Source: Mesobacillus persicus (GTDB lineage Bacteria > Bacillota > Bacilli > Bacillales > Cytobacillaceae). From it: a stretch of 64,000 bases of DNA. Each line of letters opens with the position of its first letter. Position 1 is the stretch's first letter. Positions 34,734-43,679 of this stretch are shown piece after piece. Below the pieces are notes generated by a model. That model made no database searches. It was not told the DNA's origin and worked only from the letters and a program-made list of their open reading frames with translations. The stretch covers positions 1 through 64,000 of the forward strand of contig NZ_FOBW01000016.1 in the NCBI RefSeq assembly GCF_900109925.1. The letters run 5' to 3'. The translations under genes were made by a program, and so were the position numbers.

Positions 34734-35627
34734 ATGCCCATTATTCGGACCCCTGAAGAGCGTTTTGCCAATCTACCAGGATACCCTTTTAAACCAAAAT
34801 ATCTAAACGTAAATGATGCACGAGTCCATTATGTTGACGAAGGAGATGGCGAGGTAATCCTTTGCTTGCATGGTGAGCCCACTTGGTCTTATTTATATCG
34901 TCATATGATCCCTCCCCTATCTGAGCGTTTCAGGGTGATTGCCCCTGATTTTATCGGCTTTGGTCGTTCAGACAAATACACCGAACAAAACGAGTATTCA
35001 TTTGACATGCATATGAATACACTTAAAGTTTTCATTGAATCTTTAGACCTTGAGCGGATAACTCTAGTCGTTCAAGATTGGGGTGGCCTGATTGGACTGG
35101 GAGTGCTTGCTGATCTACCCGATCGATTTTCGAGATTGGTGATCATGAATACTGGGCTCCCTACTGGCGAAACTGCGCCAACGAAAGGATTTTTAACTTG
35201 GCGAAAGTATGCGGAGCGGACAACGGACCTGCCCATTGGGAAAATTATTCAGCGTAGTGCTGCCCCTGGAAATCAACTTGCTGAGGATATTATTGCGGCG
35301 TATGAGGCTCCATTTCCAACAGAAGAATATAAAGCTGGTGCACAGGTTTGGCCACTCCTTGTTCCGATCAACATCGACGACCCAGGTGCAGCCCAAATGA
35401 GAAAATCAAAGGAAGTTCTTATGAACTGGGAGAAACCAGCACTCGTGGCATTTTCCGATTCTGACCCTATTACTAAGGGTGGCGACCGGTTCTTCAGAAA
35501 AATCATTCCTTCCGCGGCCAAAGAACCTGAGGTGATCATTGAAAGAGCCGGCCATTTTCTTCAAGAAGAGAAAGGAGCCGAAATTGCTCAAAAGATTATA
35601 GAATTTTCGTTGCGGAACCCTATTTAA
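34734..35627 (+). CDS. haloalkane dehalogenase-like alpha/beta-hydrolase
   Basis: A 297-aa protein that resembles haloalkane dehalogenases, which split carbon-halogen bonds with water. LCLHGEPTWSYLYRHMIPPL carries the HGEPTWS oxyanion motif (H-G-x-P-x-W), and VVQDWGGLIGL the nucleophilic Asp followed by the halide-binding Trp, both characteristic of the dehalogenase branch rather than esterases. The C-terminal GHFLQEEKG supplies the histidine. There is no signal peptide. Actual activity may differ; related proteins include fluoroacetate dehalogenases and epoxide hydrolases. The start has GGAGGG upstream. Confidence 0.82.
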   Translation: MPIIRTPEERFANLPGYPFKPKYLNVNDARVHYVDEGDGEVILCLHGEPTWSYLYRHMIPPLSERFRVIAPDFIGFGRSDKYTEQNEYSFDMHMNTLKVFIESLDLERITLVVQDWGGLIGLGVLADLPDRFSRLVIMNTGLPTGETAPTKGFLTWRKYAERTTDLPIGKIIQRSAAPGNQLAEDIIAAYEAPFPTEEYKAGAQVWPLLVPINIDDPGAAQMRKSKEVLMNWEKPALVAFSDSDPITKGGDRFFRKIIPSAAKEPEVIIERAGHFLQEEKGAEIAQKIIEFSLRNPI

Positions 35628-35680
35628 CCATATAGGTCACATTGGTTCCGAGTTTTTCAAAACCTAATATTGATCCATGA

Positions 35681-35710
35681 GGGGCAAGCCATTTGGCTTG
35701 GCCCCTTTTC
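35681..35710 (+). terminator. terminator of the dehalogenase-like gene
   Basis: GGGGCAAGCC, ATTT and GGCTTGGCCCC, then TTTTC, 53 nt past the stop. Confidence 0.85.
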
Positions 35711-35833
35711 ATTTTATTTAGAAAGAACTGGTCCTAAATCATTTTTTAGATTGATAAAAAAAGAAATACACATATTCCTACCATCACCGGAAATTATATG
35801 AAAGGAAAAGTTTGCCGAAAGGACGTAACGATT

Positions 35834-37195
35834 ATGGATGATTTGCTTATTGCTCGCTCACTATTTGGTACAACGATGGCCTTTCATATCATTTTTGCCA
35901 CGATTGGCGTTGGGCTGCCATTGATGATTTTAATTGCTGAACTGATGTATCAGAAAACAAAGGACTTAGAATATGTGGTCATGGCAAAGCGATGGACAAA
36001 AGCCTTTGCTGTTTTACTAGGTGTTGGAATTCCGACCGGGACTATTGCCGGGGTACAGTTATCCTTGCTTTGGCCGGGATTTATGGAAGTAATTGGTCGA
36101 GTGATGCCGCTACCGTTTCAAATTGAAATTTATGCTTTTTTTGTTGAGGCTTTATTTATGTCCATTTATGTTTATGCGGCAGAACGAATTGCCCCATGGA
36201 TGAGAATTGCCAGCTTGATATTGGTCGCACTGGGGGCACTGGCCTCTGCAGTTTTAATAACAAATGTCCATGCGTTTCAGGGAACACCTGCAGGTTTTCG
36301 GTACGAGAATGGACAATTTGTCGATATTGATCCTTGGGCTGCCTTCTTCAACCCAAGCTTTTTCGTGACTGCCACTCATGTAGCTTTGTCTGCTTATGTT
36401 ACAGGAGCGTTTATCGTTGCGTCTGTTGCCGCTTTTAAAATGCTAAGGAATGAATACGGCTCACGAATATACCATTTTCACCAAAAAGCGTTAATGATTA
36501 GTCTTGTGGTCGGCGGGATTGCGTCGTTCTTGACAGCGACCAATGGTCATACCGCTGCTCAATATTTGCATCAATATCAACCTGAAAAACTAGCAGCTGC
36601 GGAAGGTTTATTTGAAACCCAGTCACATGCCCCGCTTGCGATCGGTGGATTTACGGACCGCGAAACCGAGACAGTAAAATGGGGAATTGAAATTCCTTGG
36701 GCCTTAAGCTTTCTAGCCGGAAACAGCTTCGACACCGTGGTTGTTGGGTTGAATGATTTTCCCGAGGAATGGTGGCCGCCTTTGTTTGTCCATACATTAT
36801 TTAATGCAATGGTATTGATTGGCTCACTTTTGATTTTCATTGCGATAGCTGGTCTCGCTTGGAAGAAGTTTTTGAAAAAAGACCGTTTTCCGAAATGGTT
36901 CCTTTGGATCCTTGTCACATCTGGACCATTGGCGATTATAGCGATTGAAAGTGGTTGGATTTTAGCTTGTTCTGGTCGACAGCCTTGGGTGATTTACCGC
37001 TTTTTATCCACCGCCCAGGCGGCAACGACAGCCACCGACTTAGGCATCCTCTTTATTTTATTTGCAGGGGTGTATGTCATCCTAGGTACTGCTGTTGTTT
37101 TGGTTTTACTATATTTCTTTAGAAAAAATACGGTCATGGACGACATCGATCGGGCTGAGAAAAAGAATGTTCCGTTATTCAGTACAAATTCATAG
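35834..37195 (+). CDS. cytochrome bd-type quinol oxidase subunit I (YthA/CioA-like)
   Basis: A 453-aa membrane protein with about nine helices. It oxidises quinol and carries the hemes of a bd-type terminal oxidase. The N-terminal helix RSLFGTTMAFHIIFATIGVG holds a conserved histidine heme ligand; the later GRQPWVIY motif is the family mark. The quinol loop is short, as in the YthA/CioA type. The ATG at 35834 begins the conserved N-terminus and is preceded by AAAGGA. It pairs with the next gene, 12 nt downstream. Confidence 0.9.
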   Translation: MDDLLIARSLFGTTMAFHIIFATIGVGLPLMILIAELMYQKTKDLEYVVMAKRWTKAFAVLLGVGIPTGTIAGVQLSLLWPGFMEVIGRVMPLPFQIEIYAFFVEALFMSIYVYAAERIAPWMRIASLILVALGALASAVLITNVHAFQGTPAGFRYENGQFVDIDPWAAFFNPSFFVTATHVALSAYVTGAFIVASVAAFKMLRNEYGSRIYHFHQKALMISLVVGGIASFLTATNGHTAAQYLHQYQPEKLAAAEGLFETQSHAPLAIGGFTDRETETVKWGIEIPWALSFLAGNSFDTVVVGLNDFPEEWWPPLFVHTLFNAMVLIGSLLIFIAIAGLAWKKFLKKDRFPKWFLWILVTSGPLAIIAIESGWILACSGRQPWVIYRFLSTAQAATTATDLGILFILFAGVYVILGTAVVLVLLYFFRKNTVMDDIDRAEKKNVPLFSTNS

Positions 37196-37207
37196 GGGGA
37201 CTAGCAG

Positions 37208-38260
37208 ATGACGGATGCACTGATTGCAATTACCGTACTTTGGGGATTTGTGTTTATATATGCTGTAATGGCAACAATGGATTTTGGCGCTGGGTTTTGG
37301 TCGATGATTTACATCAACCGTGAAAAAACAAAGGCTACGAATATCGCCAACCGCTACCTATCACCGACATGGGAAGTAACGAATACCTTTATTGTCGCAT
37401 TAGTGGTCGCGGTCTACAGCCTATTCCCGACCGCTGCTTATACACTTGGAACCATTTTACTCATTCCTGGGAGCATGATTTTGCTGTTGTTAGCATTAAG
37501 AAGTGCCTTTCTGGTCTTTTCAAATATTGCATCAGAGTATCGAAAACCTCTGACCTATATTTCTGGAGTGACTGGGATTATCATACCCGGCTTACTGATT
37601 AGCGTACTCCCTATTACACATGGAGAATATCTTAATTATGAAACTGGGAACGCACAATTGGATTTACAGCAGGTATTCACTAGTCCTAATGTTTATACGT
37701 TTATCGTCTTTGGCATTAGCAGCACTCTTTTCCTTTCTTCTTTATTATTAGCGGATTATTCGAAGGTTTCGAATGAAATGGAAGCTTACAAGGTCTACCT
37801 CCGGGATGCAAAGATTGCTGGACCTATTTCCTTGATTATGGCTTTTTGTATTATGTTGACCCTTCAACGTGAAGCGTTATGGTTATACAACAAAATGATG
37901 GAAGACCTTCCCCTGTTATGGGTTTCAGTCGTGTTTTTCTTGCTAGGAGGAGTTGGCTTATTTGCACCTTCGTTTTTTGAAAAAGGGGTTCGGGGGATGC
38001 CTAGACTGGCTGTTATTGCGGTAACAGTTCAATATTTAATTGCAAGTTATGTTTATGGAAAAGCACACTTACCTTATATCGTTTATCCAAGTGTCACGAT
38101 TGATTCGGCTTTTACGGATCCAAATTCCTTTAGAGCTGTATTCATTACTTATATCGTCGGCTTCGCCATCCTCTTCCCGGGATTCATTTACTTTTGGAGC
38201 TTGTTTATGCATGACAAACGCTACCTCCAACAAAAAAATCCACAAGAAGGCGCAAGATGA
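37208..38260 (+). CDS. cytochrome bd-type quinol oxidase subunit II (YthB/CioB-like)
   Basis: A 350-aa membrane protein with about nine helices that starts within the CydB pattern: FVFIYAVMATMDFGAGFWSM, with a slight deviation from CydB proper, then SPTWEVTNTF where CydB has the GPVWDGNE-type motif. It is the partner of subunit I and lacks heme ligands. The sequence is closer to the divergent YthB group. It is followed by palindrome R6 and a terminator. Confidence 0.87.
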   Translation: MTDALIAITVLWGFVFIYAVMATMDFGAGFWSMIYINREKTKATNIANRYLSPTWEVTNTFIVALVVAVYSLFPTAAYTLGTILLIPGSMILLLLALRSAFLVFSNIASEYRKPLTYISGVTGIIIPGLLISVLPITHGEYLNYETGNAQLDLQQVFTSPNVYTFIVFGISSTLFLSSLLLADYSKVSNEMEAYKVYLRDAKIAGPISLIMAFCIMLTLQREALWLYNKMMEDLPLLWVSVVFFLLGGVGLFAPSFFEKGVRGMPRLAVIAVTVQYLIASYVYGKAHLPYIVYPSVTIDSAFTDPNSFRAVFITYIVGFAILFPGFIYFWSLFMHDKRYLQQKNPQEGAR

Positions 38261-38268
38261 AATGATAT

Positions 38269-38311
38269 GGAAAAACATTGGAAGGTGCCTGGCACCTTCC
38301 AATGTTTTTCC
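38269..38311. repeat. GGTGCC palindrome R6
   Basis: A perfect 43-nt palindrome: GGAAAAACATTGGAAGGTGC and C, a central T, then the exact complement. It lies 8 nt after the oxidase operon stop. Confidence 0.9.
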
Positions 38312-38357
38312 ACTAAAGTTTTTCCACCAAGGTTTTCCTCAACAATAAAAAACCAAT

Positions 38358-38392
38358 AAAAAAATCGTGAGAATGAGGTTCTCACGATTTTT
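38358..38392. terminator. bidirectional terminator after the bd oxidase operon
   Basis: AAATCGTGAGAA and TTCTCACGATTT form a perfect 12-bp stem with a 5-nt loop and A/T tracts on both sides. With R6 just before it, the operon has two hairpins in series. Confidence 0.85.
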
Positions 38393-38439
38393 ATTTATGC
38401 CGAAGAGAGATATAATCTTAGGAAAGGAGGCTGATGGTT

Positions 38440-38748
38440 TTGAATAAGAAAGATTACCAAGTGATGGACGAGGAAACCTTATTTATTGTTTCGCAAACCT
38501 TTAAAGCTCTATCTGACCCAACTCGATTAAGAATTCTCCATCTCTTGTTTCAAGGAGAACATTCGGTAAACGAAATTGTTGAACGTTTGTCCCTGCTACA
38601 ATCGACTGTTTCACACCAGTTGAGGTTTTTAAAGAACCTCCGCTTGGTCAAATTTAGAAAAGAAGGGACAACTGTCTTCTATAGTTGTGATGACGAACAT
38701 GTCAAAAGTATTTTAAAGCAGAGCATTGACCATGCGAATCATCATTAA
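38440..38748 (+). CDS. czrA: ArsR/SmtB-family metal-sensing repressor, CzrA-like
   Basis: A 102-aa winged-helix repressor. [20 protein letters not shown] and [20 protein letters not shown] form the DNA-binding domain. The C-terminal helix has Asp/His residues (DDEHVK, then DHANHH) arranged as in the alpha-5 Zn/Co site of CzrA/SmtB. It should release DNA when zinc or cobalt rises, derepressing the adjacent czcD. A TTG at 38440 has AGGAGG at 9 nt; an ATG two codons earlier sits only 3 nt from it. Its stop overlaps the stop of convergent czcD. Confidence 0.87.
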   Translation: MNKKDYQVMDEETLFIVSQTFKALSDPTRLRILHLLFQGEHSVNEIVERLSLLQSTVSHQLRFLKNLRLVKFRKEGTTVFYSCDDEHVKSILKQSIDHANHH

Positions 38749-39671
38749 TTACAAGTCCCATGCTTGCTAGGGCAGCCCACTTCCTCTGACTCCACTTGAA
38801 TGGTACTATGGTCGATGCCAAATTGATCATGAAGGATGTCTTGGGCGTGATGGAGCACGTCGTCATGACCACCATTTTCTGAAATCGACAGGTGGCAACT
38901 AAGCATCGGGACTCCTGAGGTAATCGACCAAAGGTGTAAATCATGGACCGAACGAACTTCAGAAATAGCCAATAATGCAGACTTTATCTCATCTACTTTT
39001 AAATGTCCTGGAGTTCCTTCCATTAAGACATGGATAGATTCCTTTGTCACCCTCCAACCGCTTAGGAGGATGAGGGCAGCAACAACAACACTTGCAATTG
39101 GATCGGCAATCCCCCAACCAAAAAAGTATATTAGCAAGGCCGCTGCAATCGCACCAACTGAGCCAAGCATATCCCCTAGCACGTGAAGAAACGCACTTCT
39201 TACATTTAAATTATCTTCCTTATCGCCACCCATCAAAAGCCAAGCAGCTAATATATTGACAAGTAAACCAATGATCGCGATGGTTAGCATCCCCAAGCTC
39301 TGTACTTCTGGAGGATTCATGAATCGTTGAAAAGCTTCATAGAAAATGTAAAGCGAAATTAAGATTAAGGTCGCTCCATTAATAGAAGCTGCAATAATTT
39401 CAAACCGCTTATAGCCATAGGTCTTATTCGCGGTTGCATCCTTCTCCCCTAGTTTTATAGCAAATAAACTTAGCCCAAGTGCGGCTGCATCACTTAACAT
39501 GTGGCCAGCATCCGATAGTAACGCTAAGCTATTGGTCATTAACCCACCGATGAATTCAACGACCATATATGTTGCGATTAATACAAATGCCCAGAATAAA
39601 GCTTTTTTATTATTTGTATGATGATGGTGTCCGTGCCCATGATCATGTCCATGAGAGTGCCCGTGTCCCAC
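38745..39671 (-). CDS. czcD: cation diffusion facilitator metal efflux protein CzcD
   Basis: A 308-aa CDF antiporter exporting Zn2+/Co2+/Cd2+ in exchange for H+ or K+. A histidine-rich N-terminus ([16 protein letters not shown]) precedes six helices; metal sites are visible in [12 protein letters not shown] and in the H-x-x-x-D of helix 5 (HVLGDMLGS), with the cytoplasmic domain at the end. The frame opens at an ATG at 39710, but that codon lies inside the CzrA-type operator. The GTG at 39671 has AAAGGGGGAG at 6 nt, so I use it. Confidence 0.9.
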   Translation of the reverse strand: MGHGHSHGHDHGHGHHHHTNNKKALFWAFVLIATYMVVEFIGGLMTNSLALLSDAGHMLSDAAALGLSLFAIKLGEKDATANKTYGYKRFEIIAASINGATLILISLYIFYEAFQRFMNPPEVQSLGMLTIAIIGLLVNILAAWLLMGGDKEDNLNVRSAFLHVLGDMLGSVGAIAAALLIYFFGWGIADPIASVVVAALILLSGWRVTKESIHVLMEGTPGHLKVDEIKSALLAISEVRSVHDLHLWSITSGVPMLSCHLSISENGGHDDVLHHAQDILHDQFGIDHSTIQVESEEVGCPSKHGTCN

Positions 39672-39692
39672 AACTAACTCCCCCTTTTTAAA

Positions 39693-39712
39693 ATATGAAT
39701 ATATGCTCATAT
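39693..39712. promoter_or_regulatory. CzrA-type operator of czcD
   Basis: ATATGAATATATGCTCATAT is a 20-bp dyad of ATATGA-N8-TCATAT form, resembling ArsR/SmtB-family metal operators. It lies 22 nt before the GTG start of czcD and in the promoter region. Confidence 0.65.
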
Positions 39713-39778
39713 ATACATTATGTATCGTTTTATAGAAATGTTCAATATATTTCTATTCTATACTTTTGTGCTTCCCTG

Positions 39779-39817
39779 TAAAAAAAGCCCTCAAACTCTG
39801 AACATAGTTTAAAGGCT
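39779..39817 (-). terminator. terminator of the ydbC-like gene
   Basis: AGCCTTTAAACT and AGTTTGAGGGCT pair with mismatches, followed on the minus strand by seven T. Confidence 0.75.
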
Positions 39818-39832
39818 GTAACTTATTTGTAT

Positions 39833-40054
39833 TTATAAGCTCATTCCATTGAGAAGGTCTTTTAGCTCACGCATTTCTTCCTTGGAAAGTGTAATCCCTT
39901 TGCCCATTTTTTCATGAGATTCATCCCAATCGCGGATATCATACTTGGGAGCCCGTTCGTTCCAACTGATTAGATTTACTTCCTTTTTCCACCCTTTTGC
40001 TCCTTCAGAAATAACCCCAATTGATTCAATGATTTCATATTTAATCCCAGCCAT
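39833..40054 (-). CDS. YdbC family PC4-like ssDNA-binding protein
   Basis: A 73-aa homologue of the bacterial PC4/Sub1 family: EGAKGWKKEVNLISWNERAP, then KYDIRDWDESHEKMGKGITL and a C-terminal helix. Lactococcal YdbC of this type binds single-stranded nucleic acid. The role in Bacilli is unknown; transcription or DNA repair has been suggested for the family. GGAGGAATT precedes the ATG. Monocistronic. Confidence 0.82.
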   Translation of the reverse strand: MAGIKYEIIESIGVISEGAKGWKKEVNLISWNERAPKYDIRDWDESHEKMGKGITLSKEEMRELKDLLNGMSL

Positions 40055-40226
40055 TTAACTAATTCCTCCTCTTCAAAAAAACCATGTAGCTTGCCTTTTT
40101 AAGATACCACGGGAAATACTATTAGTATGAGGTCTTTTAATGAGAATTATCGTATTTTATAGGAAGAATGATAATAATCCTAAAAGAGTATGATTAATTA
40201 ACTGAAATAGGAAGGAATTATAAAAG

Positions 40227-40994
40227 ATGATTATCGTTGAGCAACAACAAAGCTATCTGATGGTGACCCAACATGATCATGCACAGGTGTCAGGGGAGTT
40301 CGCACGAAATTGGAAAGAGGAGTACTTTCCCGGGATCGAGAGAAAACAGGATGTGGAACTTGCCGTGTTTGAGCATGATTGTGGTTGGTTGAATGTAGAT
40401 GCACAACCTAAATGGAACAATGAAAAAAATCGGCCCTTCTCTTTCGTCGATTATCCGATTGATTCTAAAATTTCCTTGTACACAAAGGGAATTTCTGAAG
40501 TAGCTGAACAGAATAGCTATGCAGGTCTTTTATGTAGCTTACATTATGCGTCGTTTCTTCAAGGTGGCAGCGCCCCTGCTGGTGTTGTTTTTTGGAACAA
40601 AGAAAACAAAAGGCAACAACAGCTGTATGTAGAGCTTGGCATTGCGGGAGATCCAGACAAAGAGAAGAAGCTGATGGATCATCTAGAAATTCTAAAATTC
40701 TGTGATAACCTCAGCTTATATGTATGCTTAAATGAACCTGGGGTAAGAAAATCACATGAACATCCGTTTTTTCGCAATGGATTTCCTCAATCTTTCCCTT
40801 TTGCCAATCACATGCCGATTCATGCCCACTGGAAAGATCAAGAAACGGTGAAACTCTCAGTAAGTCCTTTTGAAGAGATTGTTGAAGTGAAATTAGCCTA
40901 TAAAGAGGTAAAAAAAGACCGGATTAAAAGGTCCGGCTTAGTTGAGGCATATCGTGAAGCGCCCATGTGTCAAAGGAGATTGGAAATCAAATAA
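40227..40994 (+). CDS. DUF3891 family protein
   Basis: A 255-aa soluble protein with several His/Asp-rich motifs: LMVTQHDHAQVSG, FEHDCGWLN, SLHYASFL and LKFCDNLSLYVCLNEPG. These agree with DUF3891, a conserved Bacillales family whose H-x-x-H and H-D patterns recall HD-type metal hydrolases, although no activity is known. Isolated gene; an ATG follows GGAATTATAAAAG, a modest ribosome site. Confidence 0.72.
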   Translation: MIIVEQQQSYLMVTQHDHAQVSGEFARNWKEEYFPGIERKQDVELAVFEHDCGWLNVDAQPKWNNEKNRPFSFVDYPIDSKISLYTKGISEVAEQNSYAGLLCSLHYASFLQGGSAPAGVVFWNKENKRQQQLYVELGIAGDPDKEKKLMDHLEILKFCDNLSLYVCLNEPGVRKSHEHPFFRNGFPQSFPFANHMPIHAHWKDQETVKLSVSPFEEIVEVKLAYKEVKKDRIKRSGLVEAYREAPMCQRRLEIK

Positions 40995-41052
40995 AAAATG
41001 CAAAAGAGTATTCGTGTTTAATTTGGGAATTGATATATTTTTTACCGGCCTT

Positions 41053-41940
41053 TTAAGGAAATCTAATCAATTCCAAAAATTGAACAACGTCACCATCACG
41101 ATCGATTTGGACGGTCAATTGATTTCCATCGAGTTGATAGGTCAGTTTTTCACAAGTGGCCGTCTCATAACAAGTTACTTCCTCTAGCGAATCTGGATGC
41201 CCATACATTTCGATTATTTTCTTCTTCCCACGAGGAATGTCATCAATTAGAAGAAATTCAGGATAGATTTGAAGCTGTTCGACTAGGCCCGTTTTCATAT
41301 TGAACTGAACACGAACACCTGCCCCCTCGTTCTGATAATAAAGGGAAAGTGTGTTCATTTGCTCTTCGGAGAAGTTCGGTACACCAAATTGATCAATGAG
41401 ATTGTTATAGGTGTTACCGATCGTAACCTCTTTAATGTTCAGTGGCATTGGGTTCATAAAATAGGCATCTGTTATCCCTGCATTCTTGATTAAGGTTAGT
41501 TGTTTCTCGGCGTTTTCCTTTTTCGAATAAGCACCCGCTTGGATCCGATAATACGTTTGGTCCTTGATGACCCTATTTACAACAACTGCGTCGATTCCTT
41601 TCTTTTTTAACAACACAACTCGCTTATCTGCATTTTTTTTACTACTAAAGGAGCCTGCCATGACGATATATAACGGTTCAGAAAGAGTTGTACTAGGTAC
41701 AAGAAGCTCTTGCCCAACGTAAATGGTATGGCTGCTAAACTTATTTATTTCTTTCAACTCTTCAACAGTGGTACCATACTTTTTGGCAAGGCTATATAAA
41801 GTATCCCCTTTTTTTATCACAACATGGTTTTCCTCAGCCTGAACATACGATTCTGCGTGAAAACTTCCTCCAAACGATAAGACTCCCCCAATTAACATTG
41901 TGCTGACAATTATCTGCATGAACTGTTTAAATTTTTTCAT
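41053..41940 (-). CDS. secreted LysM and SPOR-domain protein with DUF4309-like C-terminus
   Basis: A 295-aa exported protein. A signal peptide covers about residues 1-30 (ending near SFHAESYVQA). One LysM domain follows (about 38-82: VVIKKGDTLYSLAKKYGTTV, then ELLVPS), binding peptidoglycan; then a SPOR-like repeat pair (LYIVMAGSFSSKKNADKRV and YYRIQAGAYSKKENAEKQL). The last 120 residues (IGNTYNNLIDQFGVPNFSEE onward) resemble DUF4309 of YjgB-like proteins. It probably acts in or on the cell wall, perhaps during sporulation. No neighbour supports a closer role. Confidence 0.8.
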   Translation of the reverse strand: MKKFKQFMQIIVSTMLIGGVLSFGGSFHAESYVQAEENHVVIKKGDTLYSLAKKYGTTVEELKEINKFSSHTIYVGQELLVPSTTLSEPLYIVMAGSFSSKKNADKRVVLLKKKGIDAVVVNRVIKDQTYYRIQAGAYSKKENAEKQLTLIKNAGITDAYFMNPMPLNIKEVTIGNTYNNLIDQFGVPNFSEEQMNTLSLYYQNEGAGVRVQFNMKTGLVEQLQIYPEFLLIDDIPRGKKKIIEMYGHPDSLEEVTCYETATCEKLTYQLDGNQLTVQIDRDGDVVQFLELIRFP

Positions 41941-42057
41941 GCTTCACCACCCCCGGTGTTATAGGGTACGCGCGCTTTAGGAAAAAACTCCCAATTAGAG
42001 AAGCCCGAATTTTAACGTTGATTGGTTTTGTTAAAGGAGGGGAAATAATTAACTTCA

Positions 42058-42090
42058 AAAGGCACCATCCAGAATCTGGATGGTGCCTTT
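42058..42090. repeat. GGTGCC palindrome R7 (inside-out form)
   Basis: AAAGGCACCATCCAGA, a central A and its exact complement: the same blocks as in the other copies but with GGCACC outside and CCAGA inside. It lies 7 nt past the stop of the sigma-54 activator gene and can serve as its terminator. Confidence 0.85.
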
Positions 42091-42097
42091 CACTAGG

Positions 42098-43522
42098 CTA
42101 TAGCTGATATAGCTTACATTTTTCGTAAAAGCTGGTTTTCCCGATTCCGAGCAGTTTGGCGGCTTCTAGTTTATTTCCGTTGGTGAGGAGCAAGGTATTT
42201 TGAAGGGCCAGTTTCTCTGCCTGGGCTAATGTTTCTTTTAAGGTTAGCACGGGTGTACTCGCAGCCTGGTTAAGTGGATTCTCAGGAGATGCTGGTACAT
42301 GTACTTCAGGCTGAAAATTCACCACTTCTTGATCTCTTAAATATAACGGAAGGTGTGCAAGTTCTACCTTATTTCCATCAAGTAAATTGATGGCTCTTTC
42401 CAATACATTTTCAAGCTCACGAACATTGCCTGGCCATGAATGTTGGTGGAAGCGGTTTAATACCTCTGTTGATAACTCTATCCCTGTACGATAGAATCTC
42501 TTTCCTAACTTCATCAACAGTTCATTAGAAATGCTTTCGATGTCCTCTTTTCTTTCTCTCAGTGCAGGGATTTCGATATGGATCACATTTAACCGATAAT
42601 ATAGGTCCTGACGGAAACTTCCTTCCTCCACCATTTTCTCTAAATCACGATTCGTTGCGGCAATCACACGCAAGTCCACACGGATGTTCTTCTGTCCCCC
42701 GACAGGATGAATCTCTTTTTCCTGTAACGCCCTCAACAGCTTGCTTTGCATAAAAAGGGGCATTTCGCCAATTTCATCTAGAAAAACGGTCCCATTATTG
42801 GCTACTTCAAAAAGGCCCTTTTTCCCACCTTTTTTCGATCCTGTAAACGCTCCATCCGCATATCCAAATAATTCAGATTCAAATAATTCCTCAGGAATAG
42901 CCGCACAGTTAATCGGCACAAATTGGTGATTCCGCCGCAAACTGCTATTATGAATCGCATGCGCAAATAATTCTTTCCCTGTCCCAGATTCACCCGTTAA
43001 CAAAACGGAGGAATCGCTTACAGAAATCCTTTCAGCAAAAGCCTTTACGCCTCGAAAGTTCCGACTATTTCCGGTTAAGTCCTTGAAACTATATTTACTT
43101 TTTAATTCTTTTTCTGCCTTTGTTTTATAAAAATTAAGCTCTTCTACTAAACTTTGAATTTTATGGTTATAATGCATTAAATTTTCCGGATTAGGAAACA
43201 TAACTGTCCCCATTGCCCCCACTAATTCCCCGTCAATAAAAATCGGATAGCGATTGGCAATCATTACACTACCATTGATCGGTTGGATTTCTTCGATTTC
43301 CTCTTTCCCCGTTTTAGCGACAATGTGCATGCGTGAGTTTTCTATTATATCCGGTGCTAGTTGCCCAATCGCCTTTTCTGCGGTGGTTCCTAAAAACTCA
43401 CAATAATCTGAGTCAATATAAACGATAACCCCATGGCGGTCTACGATTACTAATCTTTCGATTGATAACCGGATAATTTCCTCAAGCCAGGTTTGTGGAA
43501 TGTTCTTCATTGTTGTACTCAT
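42098..43522 (-). CDS. sigma-54-dependent activator with PAS sensor domain
   Basis: A 474-aa enhancer-binding protein. Residues about 10-115 are a PAS-type sensor (RLVIVDRHGVIVYIDSDYCE). The AAA+ domain has Walker A GESGTGKE (177-184), the sigma-54 contact loop GAFTGS (224-229), Walker B TVFLDEIGEM and the R-finger region. A Fis-type helix-turn-helix closes it (NGNKLEAAKLLGIGKTSFYE). It lies directly downstream of the ketone-body operon on the same strand, separated by a terminator, and that operon has a sigma-54 promoter; it is the probable activator. The signal sensed by the PAS domain is unknown. Confidence 0.92.
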   Translation of the reverse strand: MSTTMKNIPQTWLEEIIRLSIERLVIVDRHGVIVYIDSDYCEFLGTTAEKAIGQLAPDIIENSRMHIVAKTGKEEIEEIQPINGSVMIANRYPIFIDGELVGAMGTVMFPNPENLMHYNHKIQSLVEELNFYKTKAEKELKSKYSFKDLTGNSRNFRGVKAFAERISVSDSSVLLTGESGTGKELFAHAIHNSSLRRNHQFVPINCAAIPEELFESELFGYADGAFTGSKKGGKKGLFEVANNGTVFLDEIGEMPLFMQSKLLRALQEKEIHPVGGQKNIRVDLRVIAATNRDLEKMVEEGSFRQDLYYRLNVIHIEIPALRERKEDIESISNELLMKLGKRFYRTGIELSTEVLNRFHQHSWPGNVRELENVLERAINLLDGNKVELAHLPLYLRDQEVVNFQPEVHVPASPENPLNQAASTPVLTLKETLAQAEKLALQNTLLLTNGNKLEAAKLLGIGKTSFYEKCKLYQL

Positions 43523-43610
43523 TGCTGTCCCCTTGTTATAAAGTTCCTTTTATTATACTAAACATTTTAACACTGGGCATGTTGTTAATTTTACCACCAC
43601 TGAGCTAAAT

Positions 43611-43645
43611 GAAAAGAATCCTACTATTAGAATAGGATTCTTTTC
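43611..43645 (-). terminator. terminator of the ketone-body operon
   Basis: GAAAAGAATCCTA and TAGGATTCTTTTC form a perfect 13-bp stem between the permease stop and the activator gene. Confidence 0.85.
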
Positions 43646-43679
43646 TTTCAGTATTAACTGCCTTTTAAAATGTAGGTTT

